5,389 nt of DNA from an uncultured Oxalobacteraceae bacterium (lineage in GTDB: Bacteria; Pseudomonadota; Gammaproteobacteria; Burkholderiales; Burkholderiaceae_D), in the NCBI GenBank assembly GCA_937996605.1, contig CALKVB010000530.1, positions 1 through 5,389 of the forward strand, written 5' to 3'. The notes beneath the pieces are model-generated. The model did no database searches, was not told where the DNA came from, and was given only the letters and a program-made list of their open reading frames with translations. Made by a program: the position numbers and the translations under genes. This document shows, piece after piece, positions 1 through 5,389 of the stretch; within the stretch, counting starts at the first letter, position 1, and the number at the start of each line of letters is the position of its first letter.

Positions 1-719
1 CTAATCTCAATCTCACTCACATGAAGCCCTTAAGGGGGACATCGTTAATTGTGTTGGATCCAGGTTTGGTATTCCTGTTGGTCGACAATCTATTTGGTGG
101 CGACGGTCGCTTTCACACTCGCGTTGAGGGTCGTGATTTCACACAAACAGAGCAACGAATTATTCAGCGTATCCTCGAAATTATTTACGAGACCTATGCC
201 AAGTCTTGGGAGCCGGTCTATCCCGTGCAATTCGAGTACATTCGCTCTGAAATGAATACGCAGTTTGCGAATATCGCTACACCTAACGAAGTGGTGGTCT
301 CCACAACCTTCACTATCGAACTCGGGCCTGTCAGCGGTGAAATGCATATGTGTATGCCCTACTCGATGATAGAACCAATTCGCGACTTGCTCACCAGTAG
401 CTTGCAAGGTGAGACCCTAGAAATCGATAAGCGCTGGGTGCGCTTGATGACTCAACAGATTCAAATCGCTGAGGTCGAGTTAGTTGCCGATTTAGGCCAT
501 ACTCGAGTCACCTTGGGTGATATTCTAAATATGAAAATTGGTGATGTGATTCCTTTGCATGTTCCTGAAATTGTCTCTGCAAAGGTTGACGGCACACCAG
601 TAATGGAATGTAAATATGGCGTTTTCAATGGCCAATATGCCTTACGGGTAGAAAAATTATTAGGCTCAAGTGTCAATGAAGTCGCACATGAAGTAATGCA
701 GGGAGAAAATAATGGATGA
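1..719 (+). CDS. fliM: Flagellar motor switch protein FliM (5' end missing)
   Basis: FliM is a C-ring (switch complex) protein at the cytoplasmic base of the flagellar motor. It links FliG above to FliN below and binds phosphorylated CheY to change rotation direction. The reading frame is open from the left edge: bases 3-20 encode N-L-N-L-T-H just before the first in-frame ATG at 21. That ATG is therefore an internal methionine (in the conserved MKPLRGT stretch), not the start. About 238 residues are visible, against roughly 320-335 for the family, so about 90-100 N-terminal residues are outside, including the CheY-binding EIDALL-type motif. Visible parts are the middle domain with its FliG-contacting GGDG motif (bases 96-107), the well-conserved SEMNTQFANIATPNEVV stretch, and a C-terminal SpoA-like domain that pairs with FliN (about bases 440-670). 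The end overlaps fliN by 8 bases. The identification is secure. Confidence 0.97.
   Translation, partial: NLNLTHMKPLRGTSLIVLDPGLVFLLVDNLFGGDGRFHTRVEGRDFTQTEQRIIQRILEIIYETYAKSWEPVYPVQFEYIRSEMNTQFANIATPNEVVVSTTFTIELGPVSGEMHMCMPYSMIEPIRDLLTSSLQGETLEIDKRWVRLMTQQIQIAEVELVADLGHTRVTLGDILNMKIGDVIPLHVPEIVSAKVDGTPVMECKYGVFNGQYALRVEKLLGSSVNEVAHEVMQGENNG
701..706 (+). promoter_or_regulatory. Ribosome binding site of fliN inside the end of fliM
   Basis: The purine-rich GGGAGA lies 5 bases before the ATG at 712 and inside the last codons of fliM. It supports 712 as the fliN start even though this makes the two genes overlap by 8 bases. Ribosomes finishing fliM would stop just past the fliN start, which favours translational coupling (inference). 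Confidence 0.7.
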
Positions 720-1140
720 CAACAACGATACCCCAATTAGTGAAGACGATTGGGGTGCGGCGATTGCTGAACAAGAGAAAGCAGATGCTGAAGCAGCTGC
801 ACGTGCGGCTGCACCAACAGTAAGCTCAGGCGCTGGCTTATTCCAAGAATTTGGCAAAGGTACACAATCACAAACCCAAAACGATATTGATTTTATCCTC
901 GATATTCCGGTTCAACTAACTGTTGAGCTAGGTCGCACAAAAATCGCGATTAAAAATTTGCTTCAATTAGCACAAGGCTCGGTGGTGGAACTCGACGGTT
1001 TAGCGGGTGAACCTATGGACGTTTTAGTTAATGGTTGTTTGATTGCGCAAGGTGAGGTTGTGGTTGTTAACGATAAATTCGGTATTCGCTTAACCGATAT
1101 TGTGACGCCCGCAGAACGCATCCGTAAGCTTAACAAATAA
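712..1140 (+). CDS. fliN: Flagellar motor switch protein FliN
   Basis: FliN forms the lower rim of the C-ring, with FliM, and also helps dock the FliH-FliI export ATPase complex at the base of the motor. The protein has 142 residues, within the normal range (Escherichia coli FliN is about 137). Residues 1-14 are acidic (MDDNNDTPISEDDW). Residues 15-37 are an alanine/glutamate-rich, probably helical stretch, followed by a flexible linker. The conserved SpoA domain covers about residues 58-132 and includes ILDIPVQLTVELGRTK, the GSVVELD turn, PMDVLVNGCLIAQGEVVVVNDKFGIR and a terminal TPAERI. The start at 712 is supported by GGGAGA upstream. It sits between fliM (8-base overlap) and fliO (12-base gap), the usual order. 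The N-terminal region is variable in this family, so its composition is not unusual. Confidence 0.97.
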   Translation: MDDNNDTPISEDDWGAAIAEQEKADAEAAARAAAPTVSSGAGLFQEFGKGTQSQTQNDIDFILDIPVQLTVELGRTKIAIKNLLQLAQGSVVELDGLAGEPMDVLVNGCLIAQGEVVVVNDKFGIRLTDIVTPAERIRKLNK

Positions 1141-1152
1141 TCTCAATAAATA

Positions 1153-1569
1153 ATGATTAAGCTCTTTTCGTTTCTCGTCTGCTGCGTCTTACCAGCAGCG
1201 AGTTTCGCCCAAACGAAGGGCGTATCACCCAGCACTGGACTATTGCAGATCGCCTTAGCTCTTGCATTCGTTATCGCACTGATGTTGGTGCTTGCTTGGT
1301 TATTTAAACGCATCAGTCCTATCGCGCATGGACATCCACTTCAACTCAAAGTGGTTGGAGGTTTGAATCTTGGTAATCGCGAAAAAGTAATGGTAGTAGA
1401 AGTCGCTGATCAGTGGCTAGTGCTTGGAGTGACGGCGCAAAACATCAACACCTTAGCGACTTTACCAAAACAAGAAATCACTCCGAATCAAACAAGTACC
1501 TTAACGCAAAATAATTTTGCTGACTGGCTTAAGAAGAATCTCGACAAGCGCAATCCACCTCAGCCTTAA
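1153..1569 (+). CDS. fliO: Flagellar biosynthesis protein FliO
   Basis: FliO is a small inner-membrane protein that helps FliP assemble and stay stable while the flagellar export gate is built; it is not part of the finished gate. The product has 138 residues. Residues 1-19 look like a signal peptide ending in A-S-F-A before Q20, and they contain an unusual Cys-Cys pair (10-11) that does not form a lipobox. One strong membrane segment follows at about 29-51, then a basic FKR. The cytoplasmic part carries the family hallmark NLGNREKVMVVEVADQWLVLGVT at about 72-94. The C-terminal tail (about 105-138) is polar and variable. The start is tightly constrained, because an in-frame TAA lies at 1147-1149. 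There is no Shine-Dalgarno at normal spacing and the leader is AT-rich, so initiation may depend on ribosomes arriving from fliN (inference). FliO diverges quickly, but motif and gene order make the call firm. Confidence 0.93.
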   Translation: MIKLFSFLVCCVLPAASFAQTKGVSPSTGLLQIALALAFVIALMLVLAWLFKRISPIAHGHPLQLKVVGGLNLGNREKVMVVEVADQWLVLGVTAQNINTLATLPKQEITPNQTSTLTQNNFADWLKKNLDKRNPPQP

Positions 1570-1578
1570 AGTAAGATC

Positions 1579-2349
1579 ATGAAAAGTCCACGCGCTTACC
1601 TCGGCATCGCAGCTGCATTAGGATGCATCGCCTTTAGCCTCGCAATTCCAGAGACCGCACTGGCTCAAGCCAATAGCGCACTGCCTGTCATTACTAGCTC
1701 TCCAGCGGGCGGTGGTGGTCAGAATTATTCACTCAGCATACAAACCCTTTTATTTCTCACTGCGCTCAGTTTCCTACCTGCGGTGTTATTGATGATGACC
1801 AGTTTCACTCGCATCATCATCGTCTTATCGCTATTGCGACAAGCATTGGGTACCCAAGGGGCACCACCAAATCAAGTGCTGGTTGGTCTATCGCTTTTCT
1901 TAACTCTCTTTGTCATGGGGCCTTCTTTCGACAAAATTTACGAAGATGCGTATGTGCCATTTACTGAGAACAAGATCACCATGCAAAAGGCGATGGAGAA
2001 AGGTGTCGAGCCACTTAAACAATTTATGCTAAAACAGACACGTGAAACCGATATCGCATTGTATGTAAGATTATCCAATACACCAGCATTACAGGGACCA
2101 GAAGACGTTCCCTTACGTGTCTTGATACCAGCGTTTATTACAAGTGAGTTAAAAACCGCCTTTCAAATCAGTTTCGCTATTTTCATACCGTTCTTGATAA
2201 TTGATATGGTGGTCGCGAGTGTACTAATGGCGATGGGTATGATGATGGTGTCACCATCAATCGTTTCCCTTCCGTTCAAGCTGATGCTGTTCGTTTTAGT
2301 AGATGGATGGCAGCTATTGATCGGTTCTTTGGCCAAGAGTTTTTACTAG
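1579..2349 (+). CDS. fliP: Flagellar type III export gate protein FliP
   Basis: FliP is the main subunit of the inner-membrane export gate; five copies assemble with FliQ and FliR. The product has 256 residues, close to the usual 245-255. Residues 1-29 look like a cleavable signal peptide (basic start, hydrophobic core, A-L-A before Q30), as is known for FliP, followed by a Gly/Ser-rich segment to about 47. Membrane segments are visible at about 54-73, 77-86 with 100-114, 195-219 and 233-250. The methionine run MMM at 221-223, within MAMGMMMVSP, matches the loop thought to seal the pore. The C-terminal family signature is intact (P-F-K then hydrophobics then D-G-W, 232-244). The other family signature (PAFITSELKTAFQI, 184-197) is followed by Ser198 where Gly is usual. 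Start at 1579 follows fliO by 9 bases with a weak purine stretch (GTAAGA). Confidence 0.98.
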   Translation: MKSPRAYLGIAAALGCIAFSLAIPETALAQANSALPVITSSPAGGGGQNYSLSIQTLLFLTALSFLPAVLLMMTSFTRIIIVLSLLRQALGTQGAPPNQVLVGLSLFLTLFVMGPSFDKIYEDAYVPFTENKITMQKAMEKGVEPLKQFMLKQTRETDIALYVRLSNTPALQGPEDVPLRVLIPAFITSELKTAFQISFAIFIPFLIIDMVVASVLMAMGMMMVSPSIVSLPFKLMLFVLVDGWQLLIGSLAKSFY

Positions 2350-2352
2350 GAG
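2348..2352 (+). promoter_or_regulatory. Ribosome binding site of fliQ overlapping the fliP stop codon
   Basis: AGGAG lies 6 bases before the fliQ ATG at 2359 and shares two bases with the fliP TAG stop (2347-2349). It is one of the clearest Shine-Dalgarno sequences in the window, and it decides the 2359 start over the in-frame ATG at 2377. Confidence 0.8.
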
Positions 2353-2358
2353 CCCCAG

Positions 2359-2628
2359 ATGACACCCGACAGCGTTATGACCTTAGGCCGCCACGCGATG
2401 GAGATAACCTTGATGGTCGCAGCGCCACTGCTATTAGTGGCACTTGTTATCGGTTTGTTAGTCAGTATCTTTCAAGCTGCCACTCAAATCAATGAAACAA
2501 CTTTATCCTTCATTCCTAAACTTGTTGGCATTTTCGTGACTTTAGTGATTGCAGGGCCGTGGATGCTCACCGTGATGGGAGATTACATGCGCGAAGTATT
2601 CACAGGGATAGCCACGATCGCTGGCTAA
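2359..2628 (+). CDS. fliQ: Flagellar type III export gate protein FliQ
   Basis: FliQ is the small two-helix subunit that packs around the FliP-FliR core of the export gate in the inner membrane. The product has 89 residues, the normal family length. Two hydrophobic helices lie at about 16-37 and 54-76. They are joined by the conserved FQAATQINETTLSFIPK (38-54), the signature of FliQ and its virulence-system homologues. The start MTPDSVMTLGR matches the usual N-terminus, and the AGGAG at 2348 fits it. It is 9 bases after fliP and 5 bases before fliR. The virulence type III homologue is an alternative in principle, but the flagellar neighbours rule it out. Confidence 0.98.
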   Translation: MTPDSVMTLGRHAMEITLMVAAPLLLVALVIGLLVSIFQAATQINETTLSFIPKLVGIFVTLVIAGPWMLTVMGDYMREVFTGIATIAG

Positions 2629-2633
2629 ATGCC

Positions 2634-3437
2634 ATGATATCGATTAGCACCCAAGATTTGATTTCGCTTATCGCTGCGTTTTTGTGGCCACTCACCCGTA
2701 TACTCGGATTCATTGTTGTTGCACCACCGTTTGGAAATATCGGCGTACCGCCATTAGTTAAAATCGGTTTGGGAGTAATGCTGGCGTTGATCGTTGCTCC
2801 TACACTTGAACCCATCGCCAATGTCGATATGGTCTCACTCACAGGCATGGTAATTTTGATTCAACAGTTTGTGGTGGGACTAGCGATGGGCTTTATGGTT
2901 CGTATCATTATGGCTGGTGTTGAAATGGCAGGTGAGGTCGCGGGCCTTACAATGGGACTTGGCTTTGCTACTTTTTTTGATCCACAAACACGTGGCCGCT
3001 CAACCGCCATTAGCCAATTCTTAGTCATTATCACGACACTTGTGCTGTTGGCGATGAATGTTCATCTGACGATGTTTGAGGCGCTAGTCACAAGTTTTAA
3101 AACCATTCCCATTTCAACCTCTTTAGAGATGGGGTTCAGCTCACAGAAGCTGGTGATCTGGGGACAAGAAATTTTTAAGGTCGGCATGCTACTGTCCTTG
3201 CCCATCGTCGCAGCGCTGTTGATTGCGAACATTGCGCTAGGAATTTTGACTAGAGCCGCACCTCAATTGAATATCTTCGGTATCGGTTTTCCGATTACGA
3301 TCACGGTAGGTTTTGTGATGCTAGGACTTGTTTTACCCTATCTGCTTTTACCTCTGGAAAATATCTTCCGTCATATGATTGACGCGATCAATAGCATGGG
3401 CCAGAATCTCCCGAACAAACCTCCGACCTCACCATAG
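2634..3437 (+). CDS. fliR: Flagellar type III export gate protein FliR
   Basis: FliR is the single-copy subunit that completes the FliP-FliQ-FliR export gate and lies next to FlhB in the membrane. With the start at 2634 the product has 267 residues, close to the usual 255-265. The frame is open further upstream to an ATG at 2559, but that stretch lies within fliQ and gives a basic, His/Arg-rich sequence unlike any FliR, whereas MISISTQDLISLIAAFLWPLTRI is a typical FliR start. Hydrophobic segments run through most of the protein, at about 9-30, 40-57, 70-92, 127-147, 183-206 and 216-240. Conserved blocks are GEVAGLTMGLGFATFFDPQT (100-119) and, from about 199, the NIALGILTRAAPQLNIF block, which leads into GFP (218-220). 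No Shine-Dalgarno is visible at normal spacing. The 5-base gap after the fliQ stop suggests reinitiation by the same ribosomes (inference). It is the last flagellar gene in the window. Confidence 0.97.
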   Translation: MISISTQDLISLIAAFLWPLTRILGFIVVAPPFGNIGVPPLVKIGLGVMLALIVAPTLEPIANVDMVSLTGMVILIQQFVVGLAMGFMVRIIMAGVEMAGEVAGLTMGLGFATFFDPQTRGRSTAISQFLVIITTLVLLAMNVHLTMFEALVTSFKTIPISTSLEMGFSSQKLVIWGQEIFKVGMLLSLPIVAALLIANIALGILTRAAPQLNIFGIGFPITITVGFVMLGLVLPYLLLPLENIFRHMIDAINSMGQNLPNKPPTSP

Positions 3438-3465
3438 AAATACTCATACCAATAAAACCTGACAT

Positions 3466-5067
3466 ATGAATTCTTCCCAACCTCGTCACTTGTCAGTGTA
3501 TTTCAGCAAAGATATTCGTGCTATCGAGAATGCGGTCAACGCGCAATCGCCGAATACGAGTTTAATGCAAAGAGCGGGACTTGCAGCTGCCAATTTCGTT
3601 AGACAATTAGTCGCATTAGATGCGTCTGTATTGATTTTTGCTGGTCCTGGTGACAATGGTGGTGATGCCATTGAAATGGCTGCTCATTTGAGTCAACAAG
3701 GAAATGCTGTCCACATCTACTGCATTGGCGAAGAACAGCAATATTCATCCGATGCCACTCAGAGCCTAAACAAGGCAAAACGCTGTGCAATAAGGTGGAT
3801 TACACAGCATCAAGAACTGGAACTAGCGCTCGATTCCGCATCGATCATTGTCGACGGTTTATTTGGTATAGGTCTCAATCGCGCGATCACAGGGCATACA
3901 GAGGAGTTGATCGGTCTGATTAATCAAACGGCGGCACGCAAAGCGATACCGGTCTTGGCGCTCGATATTCCTAGTGGCTTAAATGCAGACACTGGGCAAA
4001 TTCATAACGGCGAAGGCGCAAACAAAAACACAGTCGACAACACAAACGCAACTAAAAGTTTGAAGGCAATAATAGCGACGCATACAATCACCTTTATTGG
4101 CTACAAACCCGGACTCTTCACGGCAAAAGGAAAAGACTACTCAGGTAAAGTGACACTAGCAAACCTAGATATTGAGCCCCAAGATTTTCCAGCAACATCG
4201 CTGTTTTTAAATGCGAAAGCAAACCTAGAAACCATCCTTCAGCCTCGCCCCCATGATAGCAATAAGGGCAGTTTCGGTGATGTCAGCATTATAGGTGGAG
4301 CTATTGGCATGTGCGGAGCCGCTATTCTTAGCGCGCGCGGCGCACTGTTGAGTGGAGCCGGAAAAGTGCATATCGGCTTTTGTAGCGAGCTACCCCAAGC
4401 AGCGATTGCATTTGATCCGCAATACCCGGAAATCATGTGTCGCCACGCAAGTCAAATCGATTTCTCTAAGGGCGTGATTGCGATTGGTCCTGGACTCTCC
4501 CTCAGCGCCATGGCGAAAGAGTTATTAGAAAGCGTATTAAAAGAATCGCCGCAGGTAGTGATCGACGCGGACGCCATCAATTTGATTGCGCAGCATCCTC
4601 TACTACAACAGCAGGTGTCTCAGCGACATTTGAAAAATTTCAACACAATTCTCACCCCTCATCCGCTGGAAGCTGCCCGTCTATTGAACACCGACGTCGC
4701 AAGCGTACAAGCAAATCGGCTTGAGGCTATCACAGCCTTAAGCAACAAATTTCAGGCAATTGTTATCCTCAAGGGTTCGGGCAGTTTAATCAGTGATGGG
4801 CAAACGACTTATATCAATACCAGTGGCAATCCTGCCCTCGCGACGGGTGGCACCGGTGACGTCTTAACGGGTGTGTGCGCTGCTCTACTAGCTCAAGGTC
4901 TCACTGCGTTGAATGCTGCTCGTCTCGCCTGCTATGTACATGGTGCCGCTGCAGATAACCTCGTTGAAGCTGGCATTGGCCCTATCGGCCTCAATGCCAG
5001 CGAATTGGTCCCTGCCATTCGACGCCAGCTTATCCTGCTGAGTAAAGTAGTGCCACGCCAGATTTAG
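3466..5067 (+). CDS. nnr: Bifunctional NAD(P)H-hydrate epimerase / ADP-dependent dehydratase (Nnr, YjeF family)
   Basis: This cytosolic enzyme repairs damaged NADH and NADPH. The N-terminal half interconverts the R and S hydrates, and the C-terminal half dehydrates the S form back to NAD(P)H using ADP or ATP. The product has 533 residues, slightly longer than the usual ~500. Epimerase (YjeF_N) motifs are GPGDNGGDA (60-68), VDGLFGIGL (129-137) and LDIPSGLNADTG (166-177). Dehydratase (ribokinase-like) motifs are KGSFGDVSIIGG (267-278), AIGPGLS (339-345), VIDADAIN (365-372), LTPHPLEAARLL (396-407), ILKGS (434-438) and NPALATGGTGDVLTG (455-469), with Asp465 at the expected catalytic position. An in-frame TGA at 3460-3462 makes 3466 the earliest ATG. 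There is no clear Shine-Dalgarno. Residues 181-197 are an Asn-rich insertion within the epimerase domain. The gene lies 28 bases after fliR, so it may share its transcript, but no motility role is known. Both domains look intact. Confidence 0.96.
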   Translation: MNSSQPRHLSVYFSKDIRAIENAVNAQSPNTSLMQRAGLAAANFVRQLVALDASVLIFAGPGDNGGDAIEMAAHLSQQGNAVHIYCIGEEQQYSSDATQSLNKAKRCAIRWITQHQELELALDSASIIVDGLFGIGLNRAITGHTEELIGLINQTAARKAIPVLALDIPSGLNADTGQIHNGEGANKNTVDNTNATKSLKAIIATHTITFIGYKPGLFTAKGKDYSGKVTLANLDIEPQDFPATSLFLNAKANLETILQPRPHDSNKGSFGDVSIIGGAIGMCGAAILSARGALLSGAGKVHIGFCSELPQAAIAFDPQYPEIMCRHASQIDFSKGVIAIGPGLSLSAMAKELLESVLKESPQVVIDADAINLIAQHPLLQQQVSQRHLKNFNTILTPHPLEAARLLNTDVASVQANRLEAITALSNKFQAIVILKGSGSLISDGQTTYINTSGNPALATGGTGDVLTGVCAALLAQGLTALNAARLACYVHGAAADNLVEAGIGPIGLNASELVPAIRRQLILLSKVVPRQI

Positions 5068-5389
5068 CGCGAAGGTCTCGGCAAACTCAGAACAAATTCG
5101 ACGCCATCTGCAACGTTACGCGCGATGATGGTGCCACCCATCTTCGCCATATACGTTTGTGCCACAAATAAGCCCTGACCACGATTACCGTTGGCGCCAG
5201 ACTCCAATTGATCTGAAACGCCATATTCAAAGATTTTATCCAGCATGTTTTCTTCAATATGTGGCCCTTGATTATGAATAATGACAAAAGCATTTAATTC
5301 GTCCACTTCCAACCGTATTTGAATTGAACTCTCGAGCGGGCGATATCGATCTGCATTTTTCAAGATGTGAGTGACAACATCCTCAAGCG
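5064..5389 (-). CDS. Sensor histidine kinase, C-terminal ATP-binding domain (5' end missing)
   Basis: Only the last 107 residues are visible; the gene continues past the right edge. They form a histidine kinase HATPase_c domain, which binds ATP to phosphorylate the kinase's own histidine in two-component signalling. The N box is LEDVVTHILKNADRYRP (about bases 5337-5387), beginning upstream of the TTG at 5361-5363, so that TTG is an internal leucine, not a start. A G1-type box follows, HNQGPHI, with Asn in place of the usual Asp and His in place of the second Gly. Then come an F-box-like MLDKIFEYGVSD and a G2 box NRGQGLFVAQTYMAKMGG, ending in VADGVEFVLSLP. The dimerisation and sensor domains are outside, so the signal, partner regulator and membrane position cannot be told. 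The stop codon (5064-5066) overlaps the end of nnr on the other strand. Confidence 0.88.
   Translation of the reverse strand, partial: LEDVVTHILKNADRYRPLESSIQIRLEVDELNAFVIIHNQGPHIEENMLDKIFEYGVSDQLESGANGNRGQGLFVAQTYMAKMGGTIIARNVADGVEFVLSLPRPSR

Noticed and set aside
3..14. Tandem AATCTC repeat at the left edge
   Set aside because: It encodes N-L-N-L within FliM, and two copies of a hexamer are not significant.
21..23. ATG at 21 as the fliM start
   Set aside because: The frame is open to the left edge and encodes FliM-like residues before it. Starting here would delete the conserved N-terminal third, and no ribosome binding site is present.
90..407. Open frame on the - strand inside fliM (105 codons), and similar antisense frames inside fliM/fliN, fliQ/fliR and nnr
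   Set aside because: They are shadows of strongly conserved genes on the other strand. They have no recognisable domains and no ribosome binding sites.
2307..2495. 62-codon + strand frame across the fliP-fliQ junction
   Set aside because: It is an out-of-frame reading of two well-supported genes, and its sequence resembles no known protein.
2559..2633. N-terminal extension of FliR from the ATG at 2559
   Set aside because: It would overlap fliQ by 70 bases and gives a His/Arg-rich sequence unlike FliR. The conserved N-terminus begins at 2634.
2629..2637. Minimal reading frame ATG-CCA-TGA between fliQ and fliR, whose stop overlaps the fliR start
   Set aside because: Nine bases are easily explained by chance, and nothing else supports translation.
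3438..3465. Promoter or terminator between fliR and nnr
   Set aside because: The 28 bases are AT-rich with no hairpin, no U-tract and no convincing -10/-35 pair.

Overview
The window suggests a motile Gram-negative proteobacterium, most likely a betaproteobacterium. The FliM, FliQ and FliR proteins read like Burkholderiales-type sequences. The coding sequence is not very GC-rich, which would suit a lower-GC lineage such as some Oxalobacteraceae. That placement is inferred from recalled family sequences, not from a search.

Bases 1-3437 are the distal part of a flagellar fliLMNOPQR-type operon, all on the + strand: fliM (its 5' end lies outside the window), fliN, fliO, fliP, fliQ and fliR. The genes are packed tightly. 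fliM and fliN overlap by 8 bases, and the other gaps are 5-12 bases, so the set looks co-transcribed with partly coupled translation. FliM and FliN form most of the C-ring, the rotor switch that receives phosphorylated CheY and sets rotation direction. FliP, FliQ and FliR form the export gate of the flagellar type III secretion system in the inner membrane, and FliO helps assemble FliP.

Bases 3466-5067 hold a full-length bifunctional NAD(P)H-hydrate repair enzyme (Nnr: YjeF_N epimerase plus ADP/ATP-dependent dehydratase). It lies 28 bases after fliR on the same strand, with no visible terminator between them. It is a housekeeping metabolite-repair gene and has no known role in motility. flhB and flhA are not in this window.

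Bases 5064-5389 hold the 3' end of a gene on the - strand. It encodes the C-terminal ATP-binding domain of a sensor histidine kinase. It converges on nnr, and the two stop codons overlap.

The window is nearly all coding. There are no RNA genes, insertion sequences, CRISPR arrays, long repeats or gene-free stretches over 300 bases. I found no convincing sign of a new system. The findings are modest: gene context, small departures from family motifs, an asparagine-rich insertion in Nnr, and the overlapping convergent gene ends.
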